This document shows, piece after piece, positions 1 through 8,420 of a DNA stretch of 55,986 nt (the stretch's first letter is position 1; each line of letters begins with the position of its first letter). The notes below the pieces were generated by a model, which was not told the DNA's origin, did not search any database, and saw nothing but the letters and a program-made list of their open reading frames with translations. Source of the DNA: an uncultured Prochlorococcus sp. (lineage in GTDB: Bacteria > Cyanobacteriota > Cyanobacteriia > PCC-6307 > Cyanobiaceae); NCBI GenBank assembly GCA_902624085.1, contig CACNWD010000005.1, forward strand, positions 1 to 55,986, read 5' to 3'. The translations under genes and the position numbers were made by a program.

Positions 1-2
1 TT

Positions 3-656
3 TATAAAGAACTAGGTTTAAAGAAAAATGCGACCAGAAATGAAATAAAGTCTGCATATCGTTTATTAGCTAAAAAATACCATCCTGATACTGGAGGAGA
101 TAATGAAAAGTTCTTAGCTTTACAGCTTGCTTGGGAGACTTTAAATGATCCTCAAAAAAAAGCCATTCATGACAAATCACTATGTAATGATGAGATTTAT
201 AATGTTAGTAAAAATGAAAATTGGTCATCAGAACTAAAAAATAACTCAATAAATAAAGATCAAGATATTAAATATTGGATACAAAAAATATATCTCCCCA
301 TCAATAGAGTCATCTCACAAGTAATAAAACCTTTAAATAGTGAAATTAAAAAGCTCTCAGCTGATCCTTACGATGATGAACTAATGGATACATTCAGTTC
401 TTATTTAAATGAAAGTAGAAAAAAAATTGAAAAAGCTTCATCTCTTTTTAAGTCTCAGGCAGTTCCAAATTCTATTTCCGCTATTGGATTAGACTTGTAT
501 CATTGTTTTTCTCAAGTTCAAGATGCATTAGATGAGTTAGATAGATATACGCAAGGATATGTTGATGACTATTTATTTGATGGAAAGCAAATGATGAAAG
601 AGGCTAAAAGAATTCAACTAAAGATGAAAATTAATAAGAGAAATATTGCCTTCTAA
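3..656 (+). CDS. J-domain (DnaJ-like) protein, 5' end outside the window
   Basis: The reading frame is open from the left edge, so the N-terminus is missing. The first 55 or so visible residues form a J domain: helix II, then the diagnostic HPD triad in YHPDTGG (visible residues 26-32), then the WETLNDPQKKAIHD helix typical of J-domain ends. The J domain stimulates Hsp70 (DnaK) ATPase activity. The remaining ~160 residues are charged and have no Gly/Phe linker or zinc-finger cysteines, so this is a class C J protein rather than full DnaJ. The client is unknown. The gene ends 3 nt before the convergent ndhO stop. Confidence 0.85.
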   Translation, partial: YKELGLKKNATRNEIKSAYRLLAKKYHPDTGGDNEKFLALQLAWETLNDPQKKAIHDKSLCNDEIYNVSKNENWSSELKNNSINKDQDIKYWIQKIYLPINRVISQVIKPLNSEIKKLSADPYDDELMDTFSSYLNESRKKIEKASSLFKSQAVPNSISAIGLDLYHCFSQVQDALDELDRYTQGYVDDYLFDGKQMMKEAKRIQLKMKINKRNIAF

Positions 657-659
657 ATA

Positions 660-905
660 TCAACTCTCCTCAGGAGAATATTCCCTAAGCTGCTCTAATT
701 TAAACCATACATCTGGGACTGGCCTTCTCCATCTTACTTGTGCATAATCCTCTTTAATACCAAGTATTTCACCTGGTCCCTCAAATACATAATTTGGTAA
801 TTCAATATCACTCGCCAAAGATTCCACACTGTTTATATATTTTTCCTTATCTAGGACGACTAAACTTCCTTTTTTAAGTGGTTTTTTTTGTATTGATTCC
901 GCCAT
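660..905 (-). CDS. ndhO: NAD(P)H-quinone oxidoreductase subunit O
   Basis: This 81-residue protein matches NdhO, a small cytosol-facing subunit of the cyanobacterial and chloroplast NDH-1 complex, which serves respiration and cyclic electron flow around photosystem I. Recognisable parts are the KKGSLVVLDKEKY start, the ESLASD core, and the VWFKLEQLREY end, which corresponds to the family's VWLRLDQL. Length is close to the usual ~70-80. There is no membrane segment, as expected. It converges on the J-domain gene with a 3-nt gap, and its 5' side faces a 139-bp divergent spacer before the epimerase. Confidence 0.9.
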   Translation of the reverse strand: MAESIQKKPLKKGSLVVLDKEKYINSVESLASDIELPNYVFEGPGEILGIKEDYAQVRWRRPVPDVWFKLEQLREYSPEES

Positions 906-1044
906 AAACTCACGTTCAAATCTTTATAATAATCTATTAAATTAGACATAAAAATACATCTTACAAAATAAAACAAGAAATGTTTTCTAAAAGTCTGCAG
1001 AAAATAAAAAAATTATCTAAGGTTTAATAATATTAATAAAAAAA

Positions 1045-1974
1045 ATGCGAATTTTATTGTTAGGTTGCACTGGCTTTATTGGAAAGAGTTTAATCCCAAA
1101 ATTAATATCTGATGGACATGATTTATGTTTAATTAGTAGAAAAAATATTAATCAGTTAAAAATTAATTCTTCCTTTGAAAAAATTGCATTTTTGAAATTA
1201 AATTTGGCTCAAGAGAAAAGTTGGAATGATGTCAACCTATTAAATCAACTTAAAAGTTGCGATGGGGTTATAAATCTTAGTGGAGAACCTATTACAGACA
1301 AAAGATGGTCAGAGGAACAAAAATTAGAAATTGAAAAGAGCAGAATAAATACTACTTTAAATTTGATGAAAAGTCTAAAAAAAAATAAAATTAATCCAAA
1401 AGTAATTATAAATGCTTCCGCTATTGGTTTTTATGGGACTAGTTTAGATCAGATATTTGATGAGACAAGCCCAAGTGGTGAAGATTTTCTTGCGAATTTA
1501 TGCAAAAAGTGGGAAGAAGCTGCTTCTCAAAAACCATTCTTTACTAGATTAGTCATCCTGCGGATTGGGATAGTACTAGGAGTTAATGGTGGGGCGTTAG
1601 GTAAAATGCTACCAATATTTAAAGTAGGATTAGGAGGCCCTATTGGCGATGGGAATCAATGGATGAGCTGGATTCACATAGATGACTTATGCGATATTAT
1701 TGTCAATGGAATCAAAGATAAAAAATATTCAGGAATAATTAATGCTGTATCTCCAGAACCTGTCAAGATGAGAGAATTTTCATCTACGTTAGCCCAGTGC
1801 CTTCAAAGACCAAATTTATTACCTGTTCCAGGTGCAACTTTAAAATTAATTTTAGGAGATGGTGCTAAATTGTTATTAGAAGGCCAAAAGATAAAAAGCA
1901 TTAAGTTAAATAATTTTTTTAAATTTAAATATCCTCTTCTACAGGGAGCACTATCTTCTTTAACCAAGAAATAA
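1045..1974 (+). CDS. TIGR01777-family NAD-dependent epimerase (YfcH/SDR39U1-like)
   Basis: A 309-residue atypical short-chain dehydrogenase. The N-terminal GCTGFIG (residues 7-13) is the Rossmann dinucleotide motif. NLSGEPI, SASAIGFYG and the SWIHIDDL segment are landmarks of the TIGR01777 family, long annotated as sugar epimerase or cell-division inhibitor SulA. The true substrate of these proteins is not established. The C-terminal DUF1731-like region is present. Its last 50 bases overlap a convergent small membrane-protein gene. Confidence 0.85.
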   Translation: MRILLLGCTGFIGKSLIPKLISDGHDLCLISRKNINQLKINSSFEKIAFLKLNLAQEKSWNDVNLLNQLKSCDGVINLSGEPITDKRWSEEQKLEIEKSRINTTLNLMKSLKKNKINPKVIINASAIGFYGTSLDQIFDETSPSGEDFLANLCKKWEEAASQKPFFTRLVILRIGIVLGVNGGALGKMLPIFKVGLGGPIGDGNQWMSWIHIDDLCDIIVNGIKDKKYSGIINAVSPEPVKMREFSSTLAQCLQRPNLLPVPGATLKLILGDGAKLLLEGQKIKSIKLNNFFKFKYPLLQGALSSLTKK

Positions 1975-2194
1975 ATGCTATCAATAATGTACTTAAAATT
2001 AAAATTGTTATTGCAGGTAATATAAAAGGCTCCCAAATCCTCCTAAAAAAGTCAAGAAAAATAGATTTACCATTTATTTCCATAATCAATGAAAATATAA
2101 AAAATAATGCACTAATAATTACTATAAATAAATTACATAATAGAAAATTATCCAAATATTTTTTAAAATCAAATCTTGAAATAAAATCAATCAT
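1925..2194 (-). CDS. Small membrane protein, unknown function
   Basis: An 89-residue protein with two hydrophobic segments (about residues 17-38 and 57-78) separated by a short polar stretch, which suggests two membrane passes. I do not recognise the family. It starts inside the end of the upstream LpxB-related gene (8-nt overlap), so the two are probably cotranslated. Its 3' end overlaps the convergent epimerase by 50 bases. The translational coupling and clean membrane pattern support a real gene rather than a shadow frame. A role beside the glycosyltransferase at the membrane is only a guess. Confidence 0.55.
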   Translation of the reverse strand: MIDFISRFDFKKYLDNFLLCNLFIVIISALFFIFSLIMEINGKSIFLDFFRRIWEPFILPAITILILSTLLIAFISWLKKIVLPVEEDI

Positions 2195-3389
2195 TGACTA
2201 AATACTTTTCTATATCAGATGTTATTTTTACGGTAGCATTTTTATTTCCAAGTCTATTAATTGAATTCTCCTTACAAGATTTCAAAAAAGAATTATCTAA
2301 CTTCATTAGATACATGATTTTAATAATCAAATCTATAGTTCCATTAATCTGCTCATTTCTATTAGAAAAATCTGTAAAGCAATAAACATGCTTTCCTAAT
2401 AATCTACGCTGAGCATCTGCAAATGACTTGGTAAACTGAGGGCCCTTACCTTCTACTTGTATGACTGGTTTTGACATGCCTACTACTTGTTCAGCAGCTG
2501 TACCAGACATACTTATTGCTAAATCAGATTCAGTTAAAATATTCTCAAAAGAATTCCATTTAAAAAAAACTTTAATACATTTATAACTATATAGAAGTTT
2601 AAAATTACTAGATAATAACTTTTCAAATTGCCAATTTCTCATTTCCAATTTATTTTGTACATTTTCTTTTTTAAAATCTGATGAAAGAGCAAAATTAAAT
2701 TTTATTTTTTTAAAAAATTTATAATTAGCAAGTTGTTGAATAATATCAAGCATTAAATCAAAGTTATTTATCAGCTCATTAATTCTACTTCCAGGCAATA
2801 AAGCGATATGAAATGAATTATGTGAATCCTTAATATTATTTTTTAATAATTTATCAACAAATGGATTACCTAAAAAAAGAACTTCTTTTTTTAATTGATT
2901 ACTTAAATCAATAGAGGTAAGGAGATCTCTTGTGTAAATTTTTATTGAATTTGGTGATTTTAAAAAATATTTACATGGCCAAGGAAGATTTAGTTTACCC
3001 TCGTAATGACTTGAATATGCGACTAAATATGTAAAATATTTTTTTCTAGATAACCATGCAAAAAAAATTGGGACTATATCACCAACTACAAGGAAATAAT
3101 CATATTTCCCCCTTATATGAACAACAAGCCAAATTTTTTTAAAAAAATAATATATCTGACCATTAAATAAATCATATAATCTGCCTTTTAAAGAGTTATA
3201 ACCTAATCCTCCAGTATTAAATTTTCTTGTTTTGCCAATAATATTTATTTTTTCTTTTTTATATGCTTCACCTGAACCAACTATTGGTAAAGCTTCAACT
3301 TTATTTCCAATTGAGATTAATCTTCTCGCTAAAATGCAACCAGATATATCTTCACCATGACCATTACTTAAAACTAAAATTCTGGACAA
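2187..3389 (-). CDS. Lipid-A-disaccharide-synthase-related glycosyltransferase (TIGR03492 type)
   Basis: A 400-residue GT-B fold protein of the cyanobacterial LpxB-related family. The N-terminus VLSNGHGEDISG is characteristic. Further on are LLPGSRINE, the nucleotide-sugar binding loop also seen in LpxB, and AISMSGTAAEQVVG plus PVIQVEGKGPQ in the C-terminal domain. LpxB transfers a lipid-linked sugar; the acceptor for this subfamily is unknown. It follows the TPR gene with a single base between and overlaps the small membrane protein downstream, giving a leftward run that may begin at sufA. A second LpxB-like protein lies at 53730-55004. Confidence 0.8.
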   Translation of the reverse strand: MSRILVLSNGHGEDISGCILARRLISIGNKVEALPIVGSGEAYKKEKINIIGKTRKFNTGGLGYNSLKGRLYDLFNGQIYYFFKKIWLVVHIRGKYDYFLVVGDIVPIFFAWLSRKKYFTYLVAYSSHYEGKLNLPWPCKYFLKSPNSIKIYTRDLLTSIDLSNQLKKEVLFLGNPFVDKLLKNNIKDSHNSFHIALLPGSRINELINNFDLMLDIIQQLANYKFFKKIKFNFALSSDFKKENVQNKLEMRNWQFEKLLSSNFKLLYSYKCIKVFFKWNSFENILTESDLAISMSGTAAEQVVGMSKPVIQVEGKGPQFTKSFADAQRRLLGKHVYCFTDFSNRNEQINGTIDLIIKIMYLMKLDNSFLKSCKENSINRLGNKNATVKITSDIEKYLVND

Positions 3390-3390
3390 C

Positions 3391-3807
3391 TTACAAATCC
3401 AACCACTTTTTAACTTTTTTTAATTCTGGCCATTCTGGATATTTTGAGAACCCGTCTTCAACTGATAATTTAAGATCTTTTACTAAATCAGGAGCCATAA
3501 TCATAATCCTTTTAATTAAATCAATATTTTCTCTAACACCTTTTGTATTTGTAGCTAATAAGGCTAAAGACAGATTCATACGTGCTTGCAAATCTTGACC
3601 ATTTAATCTAACAGCTTGTTTAGCTGCGAATAGTGCCTCGCTATTATTTTTTAGCAACAAGTAAAGCCATGCTAAACAAGTCCATGCGGCAAAATGATTA
3701 GGAATTTGATTAATTATTTTCTTAAAATCATCCACTAAAGGTAGTAAATCTTCTCCTGCTTCATATCTAGATAAAGCTGCATTAAATTCTGCTTCAATAT
3801 CATTCAT
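3391..3807 (-). CDS. TPR-repeat protein
   Basis: A 138-residue helical protein. Residues ~33-66 (NHFAAWTCLAWLYLLLKNNSEALFAAKQAVRLN when read with its neighbours) match tetratricopeptide repeats, and a second, weaker repeat follows (LQARMNLSLALLATN). TPRs are protein-docking scaffolds; the partner is not evident. No signal peptide or membrane segment is visible, so it is probably cytosolic. It sits between sufA (14 nt upstream) and the LpxB-related gene (1 nt downstream) on the same strand, which suggests one transcript. Confidence 0.7.
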   Translation of the reverse strand: MNDIEAEFNAALSRYEAGEDLLPLVDDFKKIINQIPNHFAAWTCLAWLYLLLKNNSEALFAAKQAVRLNGQDLQARMNLSLALLATNTKGVRENIDLIKRIMIMAPDLVKDLKLSVEDGFSKYPEWPELKKVKKWLDL

Positions 3808-3821
3808 ATTACTAAAATTGT

Positions 3822-4214
3822 TTAAACAGCAAAAGAACTACCACATCCGCATGTTTGCGATGCGTTGGGATTAGTAAAGTTAAATCCTCCCCCAATAAGT
3901 TCAGTACTGAAATCTAACTGCATCCCATAGATATAAAGTAAACTTTTCGGATCACATACAACTTGAAAAGCAACATCCTCGCTTAGTGAATAATGATAAA
4001 TTTTATCATCTGAATTTATCTCATCTTCTCCTATAAAATCCATTGTATAACTCATCCCACTGCATCCTCCAGATCTTACTCCAACTCTCAGTGCTTGTTT
4101 GTCAACTTGATTTTTAATCAAATTAGAAATTTGTTGTATCGCGGTACCAGTAATAAGTATTCCCTTCCCATCATCAGAATTTTTTAATTTTTCATTAATT
4201 TTGGTTTCTGTCAT
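3822..4214 (-). CDS. sufA: Iron-sulfur cluster assembly A-type carrier (SufA/IscA)
   Basis: A 130-residue A-type carrier. The three cluster-binding cysteines are present: Cys51 in GGCSGMSY, and Cys122 and Cys124 in TCGCGSSF. It receives Fe-S clusters from the Suf scaffold and hands them to target proteins such as photosystem I and ferredoxin partners. The ~25-residue polar N-terminal extension is a little longer than in E. coli IscA. The scaffold operon sufBCDS is 36 kb away in this window. It is divergent from crtQ across a 118-bp spacer. Confidence 0.9.
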   Translation of the reverse strand: MTETKINEKLKNSDDGKGILITGTAIQQISNLIKNQVDKQALRVGVRSGGCSGMSYTMDFIGEDEINSDDKIYHYSLSEDVAFQVVCDPKSLLYIYGMQLDFSTELIGGGFNFTNPNASQTCGCGSSFAV

Positions 4215-4282
4215 ATTTGAAGTAATTCATTACCTATAATATAAAAATGATTAGCTTGGTGCATTACTCACACCCTTAGCAT

Positions 4283-4322
4283 ATTCTTTTTGTTATAAAT
4301 GAGTATTATTTTTGTTATAATT
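4283..4322 (+). promoter_or_regulatory. Near-perfect 18-bp direct repeat at the crtQ promoter, period 22 bp
   Basis: Copy 1 lies at 4283-4300 and copy 2 at 4305-4322; 16 of 18 positions match, with an identical 11-bp core TTTTGTTATAA. Copy 2 contains a perfect TATAAT at 4316-4321, which would place transcription start only a few bases before the GTG at 4333. Copy 1 contains TATAAA. The 22-bp period puts both copies on one face of the helix. This could be two stacked -10 regions or a repeat bound by a regulator; the sequence does not decide. Confidence 0.5.
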
Positions 4323-4332
4323 AAATGAAAAC

Positions 4333-5790
4333 GTGAAAATTGCGATAGTTGGTTCTGGTTTGGCTGGGTTAACAGCAGCAGTAGATCTAGTTGATTCTGG
4401 TCACACTGTTGACATATATGAAAGCCGTTCATTTTGGGGAGGAAAAGTTGGAAGTTGGGAAGATAAAGAAGGTAACCATATAGAAATGGGTCTACATGTA
4501 TTTTTTTATAATTACGCGAACCTTTTTAAATTAATGGAGAAGGTTGGAGCTTTAGAAAATATACTTCCTAAAGAACATACACATCTTTTCATAAATAATG
4601 GGGGAGATCTAAAATCATTGGATTTTAGATTTCCTATTGGGGCACCTTTTAATGGTTTAAAGGCTTTTTTTACAACTGAACAATTAAATATAGTAGATAA
4701 GATAAGAAATGCCCTTGCATTAGGAACAAGCCCCATTGTGAGAGGATTAATTGATTATGAGGGGGCAATGGTTATCATAAGAGAACTTGATAAAATAAGT
4801 TTCAAGCAATGGTTCATGAACCATGGAGGTAGTGAAAGAAGCTTAAAAAGAATGTGGGACCCTATAGCTTATGCCTTAGGCTTTATAAATTGCAATGATA
4901 TTTCTGCTCGTTGTATGTTGACGATTTTTATGATGTTTGCTGCTAAAACAGAAGCTTCTAAGCTTAATTTATTAAAGGGATCTCCCCATAAATGGCTAAC
5001 TAAGCCAATCGTAGATTACATAACAAAAAAAGGTGCAAAAATACACTTAAATCATAAAGTTAAAAAGATTAGTTATCAAAAGAATTGTTCATCATTTATT
5101 GTTGATGAATTATTAATGGATACATCAGAAGGAGAGAAATCAATATCCGCGGATAAATACTTGGCTGCTTGTGATGTCCCTGGAATAAAAAAAATAATTC
5201 CAAAAGAATGGTATGAATTGAGTGATTTTCAAGGTATAAGTAAGTTGAGAGCTGTTGCTGTAGCGACAATACAACTAAGGTATGATGGATGGGTTACAGA
5301 ATTAAATAAAAATAATACAAATGTTAATAAGCCTTCAGGATTAGATAACCTTTTATATTCTGCAGACGCATCATTTAGTTGTTTTGCTGATCTTGCACTA
5401 ACAAGTCCTGAAGACTATAGAAAAGAAAATATGGGTTCATTACTGCAGTGTGTCCTCACCCCAGGAGATCGCTGGATTGGGAGATCCAAAGAAAAAATTA
5501 CTGAAGAAATTGATAAAGAAGTGAGAAGATTATTCCCATCATCTAAAAATTTAAATCTTTTATGGAGCAATGTTGTCCAAATACCGCAATCTCTCTATAG
5601 AGAAGCACCTGGGATGGATCCATTTAGACCTAATCAAAAAACTTCGATAGAAAACTTTTATCTTGCAGGAAGTTATACTAAGCAAGACTATATAGATTCA
5701 ATGGAAGGTGCTACAATGAGTGGCCATTTAGCCGCATCAGTTATGCTTAATAAAGAAGTAAAATTAGCAAAAAATCTCGCGGTTAGCTAA
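4333..5790 (+). CDS. crtQ: Zeta-carotene desaturase
   Basis: A 485-residue plant/cyanobacterial-type carotene desaturase that converts zeta-carotene to lycopene by two desaturations. The FAD-binding motif is GSGLAG at residues 7-12, followed by the dinucleotide-partner region FWGGKVGS. KRMWDPIAYALGFIN and the C-terminal FYLAGSYTKQDYIDSMEGA block are typical of ZDS. The start is GTG: the nearby ATG at 4325 opens a different frame that stops after three codons. It is followed after only 2 nt by an SRPBCC protein, so the two are almost certainly cotranscribed. A direct-repeat promoter lies immediately upstream. Confidence 0.93.
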   Translation: MKIAIVGSGLAGLTAAVDLVDSGHTVDIYESRSFWGGKVGSWEDKEGNHIEMGLHVFFYNYANLFKLMEKVGALENILPKEHTHLFINNGGDLKSLDFRFPIGAPFNGLKAFFTTEQLNIVDKIRNALALGTSPIVRGLIDYEGAMVIIRELDKISFKQWFMNHGGSERSLKRMWDPIAYALGFINCNDISARCMLTIFMMFAAKTEASKLNLLKGSPHKWLTKPIVDYITKKGAKIHLNHKVKKISYQKNCSSFIVDELLMDTSEGEKSISADKYLAACDVPGIKKIIPKEWYELSDFQGISKLRAVAVATIQLRYDGWVTELNKNNTNVNKPSGLDNLLYSADASFSCFADLALTSPEDYRKENMGSLLQCVLTPGDRWIGRSKEKITEEIDKEVRRLFPSSKNLNLLWSNVVQIPQSLYREAPGMDPFRPNQKTSIENFYLAGSYTKQDYIDSMEGATMSGHLAASVMLNKEVKLAKNLAVS

Positions 5791-5792
5791 TT

Positions 5793-6263
5793 ATGGGAAT
5801 TTGGCTTAAGCATGATGTTATAACAACTGTTAATGCTCCATTAGAAAATGTTTGGCATACGTGGAGTGATTTAGATTCCATGCCTCTATGGATGAGTTGG
5901 ATAGAGTCCGTTAAAACAATTGACCAAGAGACCTCAACACTTCCTGATTTAACTGAGTGGACGCTTGCTGCAAATGGTTTTAGATTTAAATGGAAAGCTC
6001 AAATCACAGAAAGAATTGAACGACAAAAGTTAAAGTGGGAATCAATTGGAGGTCTACCAACAAAAGGTTCAGTAATATTTAGTATGGAAAATTCTAACTC
6101 AACATCAGTCAATCTTTCTGTAACTTATGAATTACCAAAAATGATTGCGAGATTAATGGAAGAAAATATTTTAGGTAAAATGGTTACTAATGAATTACAG
6201 GCAAATATAGATAGATTTAAAAATCTTGTCGAAAAAAACTATTCAATCAATATTACTAACTAA
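5793..6263 (+). CDS. SRPBCC (START-like) lipid-binding-fold protein
   Basis: A 156-residue single-domain protein of the SRPBCC / polyketide-cyclase superfamily. Seen features are the opening strand plus NAPLENVWHTWSDLDSMPLWMSWI, the central W/K-rich strands and the long C-terminal helix. These folds enclose a hydrophobic pocket. No catalytic motif is apparent. It begins 2 nt after crtQ, so a role in binding or handling a carotenoid is a reasonable but untested inference. Its end overlaps hemD by 8 bases, convergently. Confidence 0.8.
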   Translation: MGIWLKHDVITTVNAPLENVWHTWSDLDSMPLWMSWIESVKTIDQETSTLPDLTEWTLAANGFRFKWKAQITERIERQKLKWESIGGLPTKGSVIFSMENSNSTSVNLSVTYELPKMIARLMEENILGKMVTNELQANIDRFKNLVEKNYSINITN

Positions 6264-7053
6264 AGTAATTTATAGTTGCTTTAAGTAACCCATCAAAAGT
6301 ATATTTATCAGCTTCTTTATCAACTCTTCCAAAATTCCTTTGGCACTCCAAAGTCGTTTGTGGACCAATACTAAATAACTTTACTCCATGAAGAATAGAT
6401 TCCCACTCTCTACCGAACTGCTTATGCAATAAAAAAGCAGTATTTTTAACTGTCTTACCACTTGAGAATAATATTGCATCAATCGTTTTACTTTTAAAAG
6501 CATTTATTGTCTCTAAAGGAATTGATTCAGGACATCTTGATTCGTATGCTGCTACTTCTTTTACCAAAGCCCCACGTCTAAGCAAGTTATCGATAATAAA
6601 ATTATTTCCGCCACTTTGAACCCTTGGAATTAAAATCTGCAAATCTTTTACAAGAGAGGGGAAATGCTTAACTAAACTCTCAGCTATAAAATCTGGAGGT
6701 ATATAATCAGCATTAATACCATTATTATTTAAATATTGGGCAGTTTTTTCACCTACAACGGCAATTTTAAATTGATTAGAACATTTTTTTAAAGAGGAAC
6801 CTTTATCTAACAATCTTTTATTTAAATACTTGATCCCATTGCTACTTAAAAAAATAATCCAATCAAATTTATTTATTTGATCTATAACCGTATCTAAAGG
6901 TGCGATATCATCGGGATAATCGATAACCAAAGCTGGCAAATCAAAGACAGAAGCTCCTGTATTCTTAAAAATTTTTTTTGCCTCAGAAATTTGACCTTTA
7001 GCACGTGTAATTACAATATTTATATCTTGCAAAGGTAATTTAATCTCTTTCAT
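6256..7053 (-). CDS. hemD: Uroporphyrinogen-III synthase
   Basis: A 265-residue HemD, which closes and inverts ring D of hydroxymethylbilane to give uroporphyrinogen III, the precursor of heme, chlorophyll and siroheme. The family diverges in sequence; recognisable pieces are VITRAKGQ at the start, DWIIFLSSNGIKYL, the KIAVVGEKTAQYL strand, ILIPRVQSGG, and DAILFSSGKTVKN. It is last in the leftward run DUF751, rbfA, hemD (4 and 8 nt gaps). It converges with an 8-base overlap on the SRPBCC gene. Confidence 0.87.
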   Translation of the reverse strand: MKEIKLPLQDINIVITRAKGQISEAKKIFKNTGASVFDLPALVIDYPDDIAPLDTVIDQINKFDWIIFLSSNGIKYLNKRLLDKGSSLKKCSNQFKIAVVGEKTAQYLNNNGINADYIPPDFIAESLVKHFPSLVKDLQILIPRVQSGGNNFIIDNLLRRGALVKEVAAYESRCPESIPLETINAFKSKTIDAILFSSGKTVKNTAFLLHKQFGREWESILHGVKLFSIGPQTTLECQRNFGRVDKEADKYTFDGLLKATINYFS

Positions 7054-7061
7054 AATTCAAT

Positions 7062-7427
7062 TTACAAGTTATTTTTTTGATCTCTTAATTTATCAAGCAC
7101 TTTTAATACAGCTAAGCCTTTTTCTAAAGCTCTATCTATCTTAAATGTTAATTCAGGAATTCTTCTCATTTCAACCCTTTGAGTTAACTTATGTCTAATA
7201 AAGCTTTTTAAATTATTTAAACTATCCACTATTTTTTCTTTTTTTTCATCCTCCACTGCAAGAGTAATATAGATTTTGCAGTAATACAAATCAGGGGAAA
7301 TTTCAATTTTAGAAATAGATATAAAATTATCTGAAATTACTGGTTCATTTAGGTCATTATTTAAGATTAAGCTTAATTCTTTTTTTAAAAGAGAAGAAAC
7401 TTTTTGTATTCGGCGAGTTTGCGACAT
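7062..7427 (-). CDS. rbfA: 30S ribosome-binding factor A
   Basis: A 121-residue RbfA with a KH-like fold that helps 16S rRNA 5'-end maturation and late 30S assembly, and is important in the cold. Landmarks are RRIQKVSSLLKKELSLIL at the N-terminus, ISISKIEISPDLYYCKIYI in the middle, and the RRIPELTFKIDRALEKG signature toward the end. Length is normal for the family. It lies 4 nt downstream of the DUF751 gene and 8 nt upstream of hemD. Confidence 0.92.
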   Translation of the reverse strand: MSQTRRIQKVSSLLKKELSLILNNDLNEPVISDNFISISKIEISPDLYYCKIYITLAVEDEKKEKIVDSLNNLKSFIRHKLTQRVEMRRIPELTFKIDRALEKGLAVLKVLDKLRDQKNNL

Positions 7428-7431
7428 AAAT

Positions 7432-7644
7432 TTATAATTGATTAGAATTAGTCATTGCCTGCAAAACAAAAAAGATTGTGATCATTGCACTGATAATAGA
7501 GGAGATTAAAGCAACAGCAGTGACTGGATTTGAAATATTCTTAAATAGAGGTCCTAATAAAGCAACAATTCCACCAACAATAATTGTAATTAAATATTTA
7601 GGGTATCTTGCTACGTTAGAAAAGAATTCGCCCATAAACCCCAC
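7432..7644 (-). CDS. DUF751 (Ycf33-like) small membrane protein
   Basis: A 70-residue protein whose N-terminus GEFFSNVARYPKYLI matches the DUF751/Ycf33 family of cyanobacteria and red-lineage plastids. Two hydrophobic segments (about residues 17-35 and 42-63) indicate two membrane passes. The function is unknown. It heads the leftward run with rbfA and hemD; the 44-bp spacer to the divergent GST gene must hold its promoter. Confidence 0.75.
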   Translation of the reverse strand: MGFMGEFFSNVARYPKYLITIIVGGIVALLGPLFKNISNPVTAVALISSIISAMITIFFVLQAMTNSNQL

Positions 7645-7688
7645 AAAAAGATTACTTTTTTAGCTAGGTTTTTAAAAACCATAGTTTT

Positions 7689-8420
7689 ATGATTACATTA
7701 TATCAATTTAGGCACAGTGCTTTTTGTCTAAAAGTAAGAATGGCGCTTCATGCAAAAAAAATTCCATATCGTATTGAAGAAATTAAGCCTGGTATTGGCC
7801 AAATTGAAATTTTTCAAATATCTGGTCAAAAACAATTACCAGTTATCAAAGATGATAATGACCAGATTATTAGTGATTCTTCAAATATCTGCGAATATAT
7901 AGACAATAACTATGATTCAGATAAATTATTTCCTGAAGATCCAATGTTATTAGCTCAATCGAAATTAATTGAAGACTGGGCAGACACAACAATGGCTTCC
8001 ACTTGCAAAAAAGTATTGATAACATCGGCATTGGAAAATCCGCGATTGAGAAGTGCATTAGTTCCAGATGATTTCCCATCTTCGATAAAAGGTGTAATTG
8101 ATAAATTACCTTTTAATAATGTTAGTAAACTATCCAATATTGTTTTATCGAACAAAAGCAATATTGACTTACAAAAGATTTTAGAAGCTTTATCTAAATC
8201 ATTAATAAATAAAAAGTTTTTAATTGGAGATACTTTATCGATAGCTGATATATCAATTGCTGCTCAACTATCCTTATTAAAATTCCCAACCTCTGCAGGC
8301 CCAATTTTAGCGGGGGAAGGATGTCAAGAATTCATAAATAATCCATACTTAGAAAATATATTCCAGTGGAGAGACAATTTAGAAGAATTAATATTTAGTG
8401 CTAAATCTCAGAATATTTAA
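7689..8420 (+). CDS. Glutathione S-transferase family protein
   Basis: A 243-residue GST-fold protein. The N-terminal thioredoxin-like domain opens MITLYQFRHSAFCLKVRMAL; the cis-Pro segment (QKQLPVIKD) and the glutathione-contacting ISDSSNICEYID follow. The C-terminal all-helical domain ends with GDTLSIADISIAAQL, where the conserved N-capping Asp is present. The CxxK/CxxC position reads FCLK, so one cysteine is available. The substrate is unknown. Its last 20 bases overlap the convergent gene. Confidence 0.85.
   Translation: MITLYQFRHSAFCLKVRMALHAKKIPYRIEEIKPGIGQIEIFQISGQKQLPVIKDDNDQIISDSSNICEYIDNNYDSDKLFPEDPMLLAQSKLIEDWADTTMASTCKKVLITSALENPRLRSALVPDDFPSSIKGVIDKLPFNNVSKLSNIVLSNKSNIDLQKILEALSKSLINKKFLIGDTLSIADISIAAQLSLLKFPTSAGPILAGEGCQEFINNPYLENIFQWRDNLEELIFSAKSQNI

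Noticed and set aside
1803-2036. Leftward frame inside the epimerase end
   Set aside because: Shadow of the epimerase in another frame; no family pattern.
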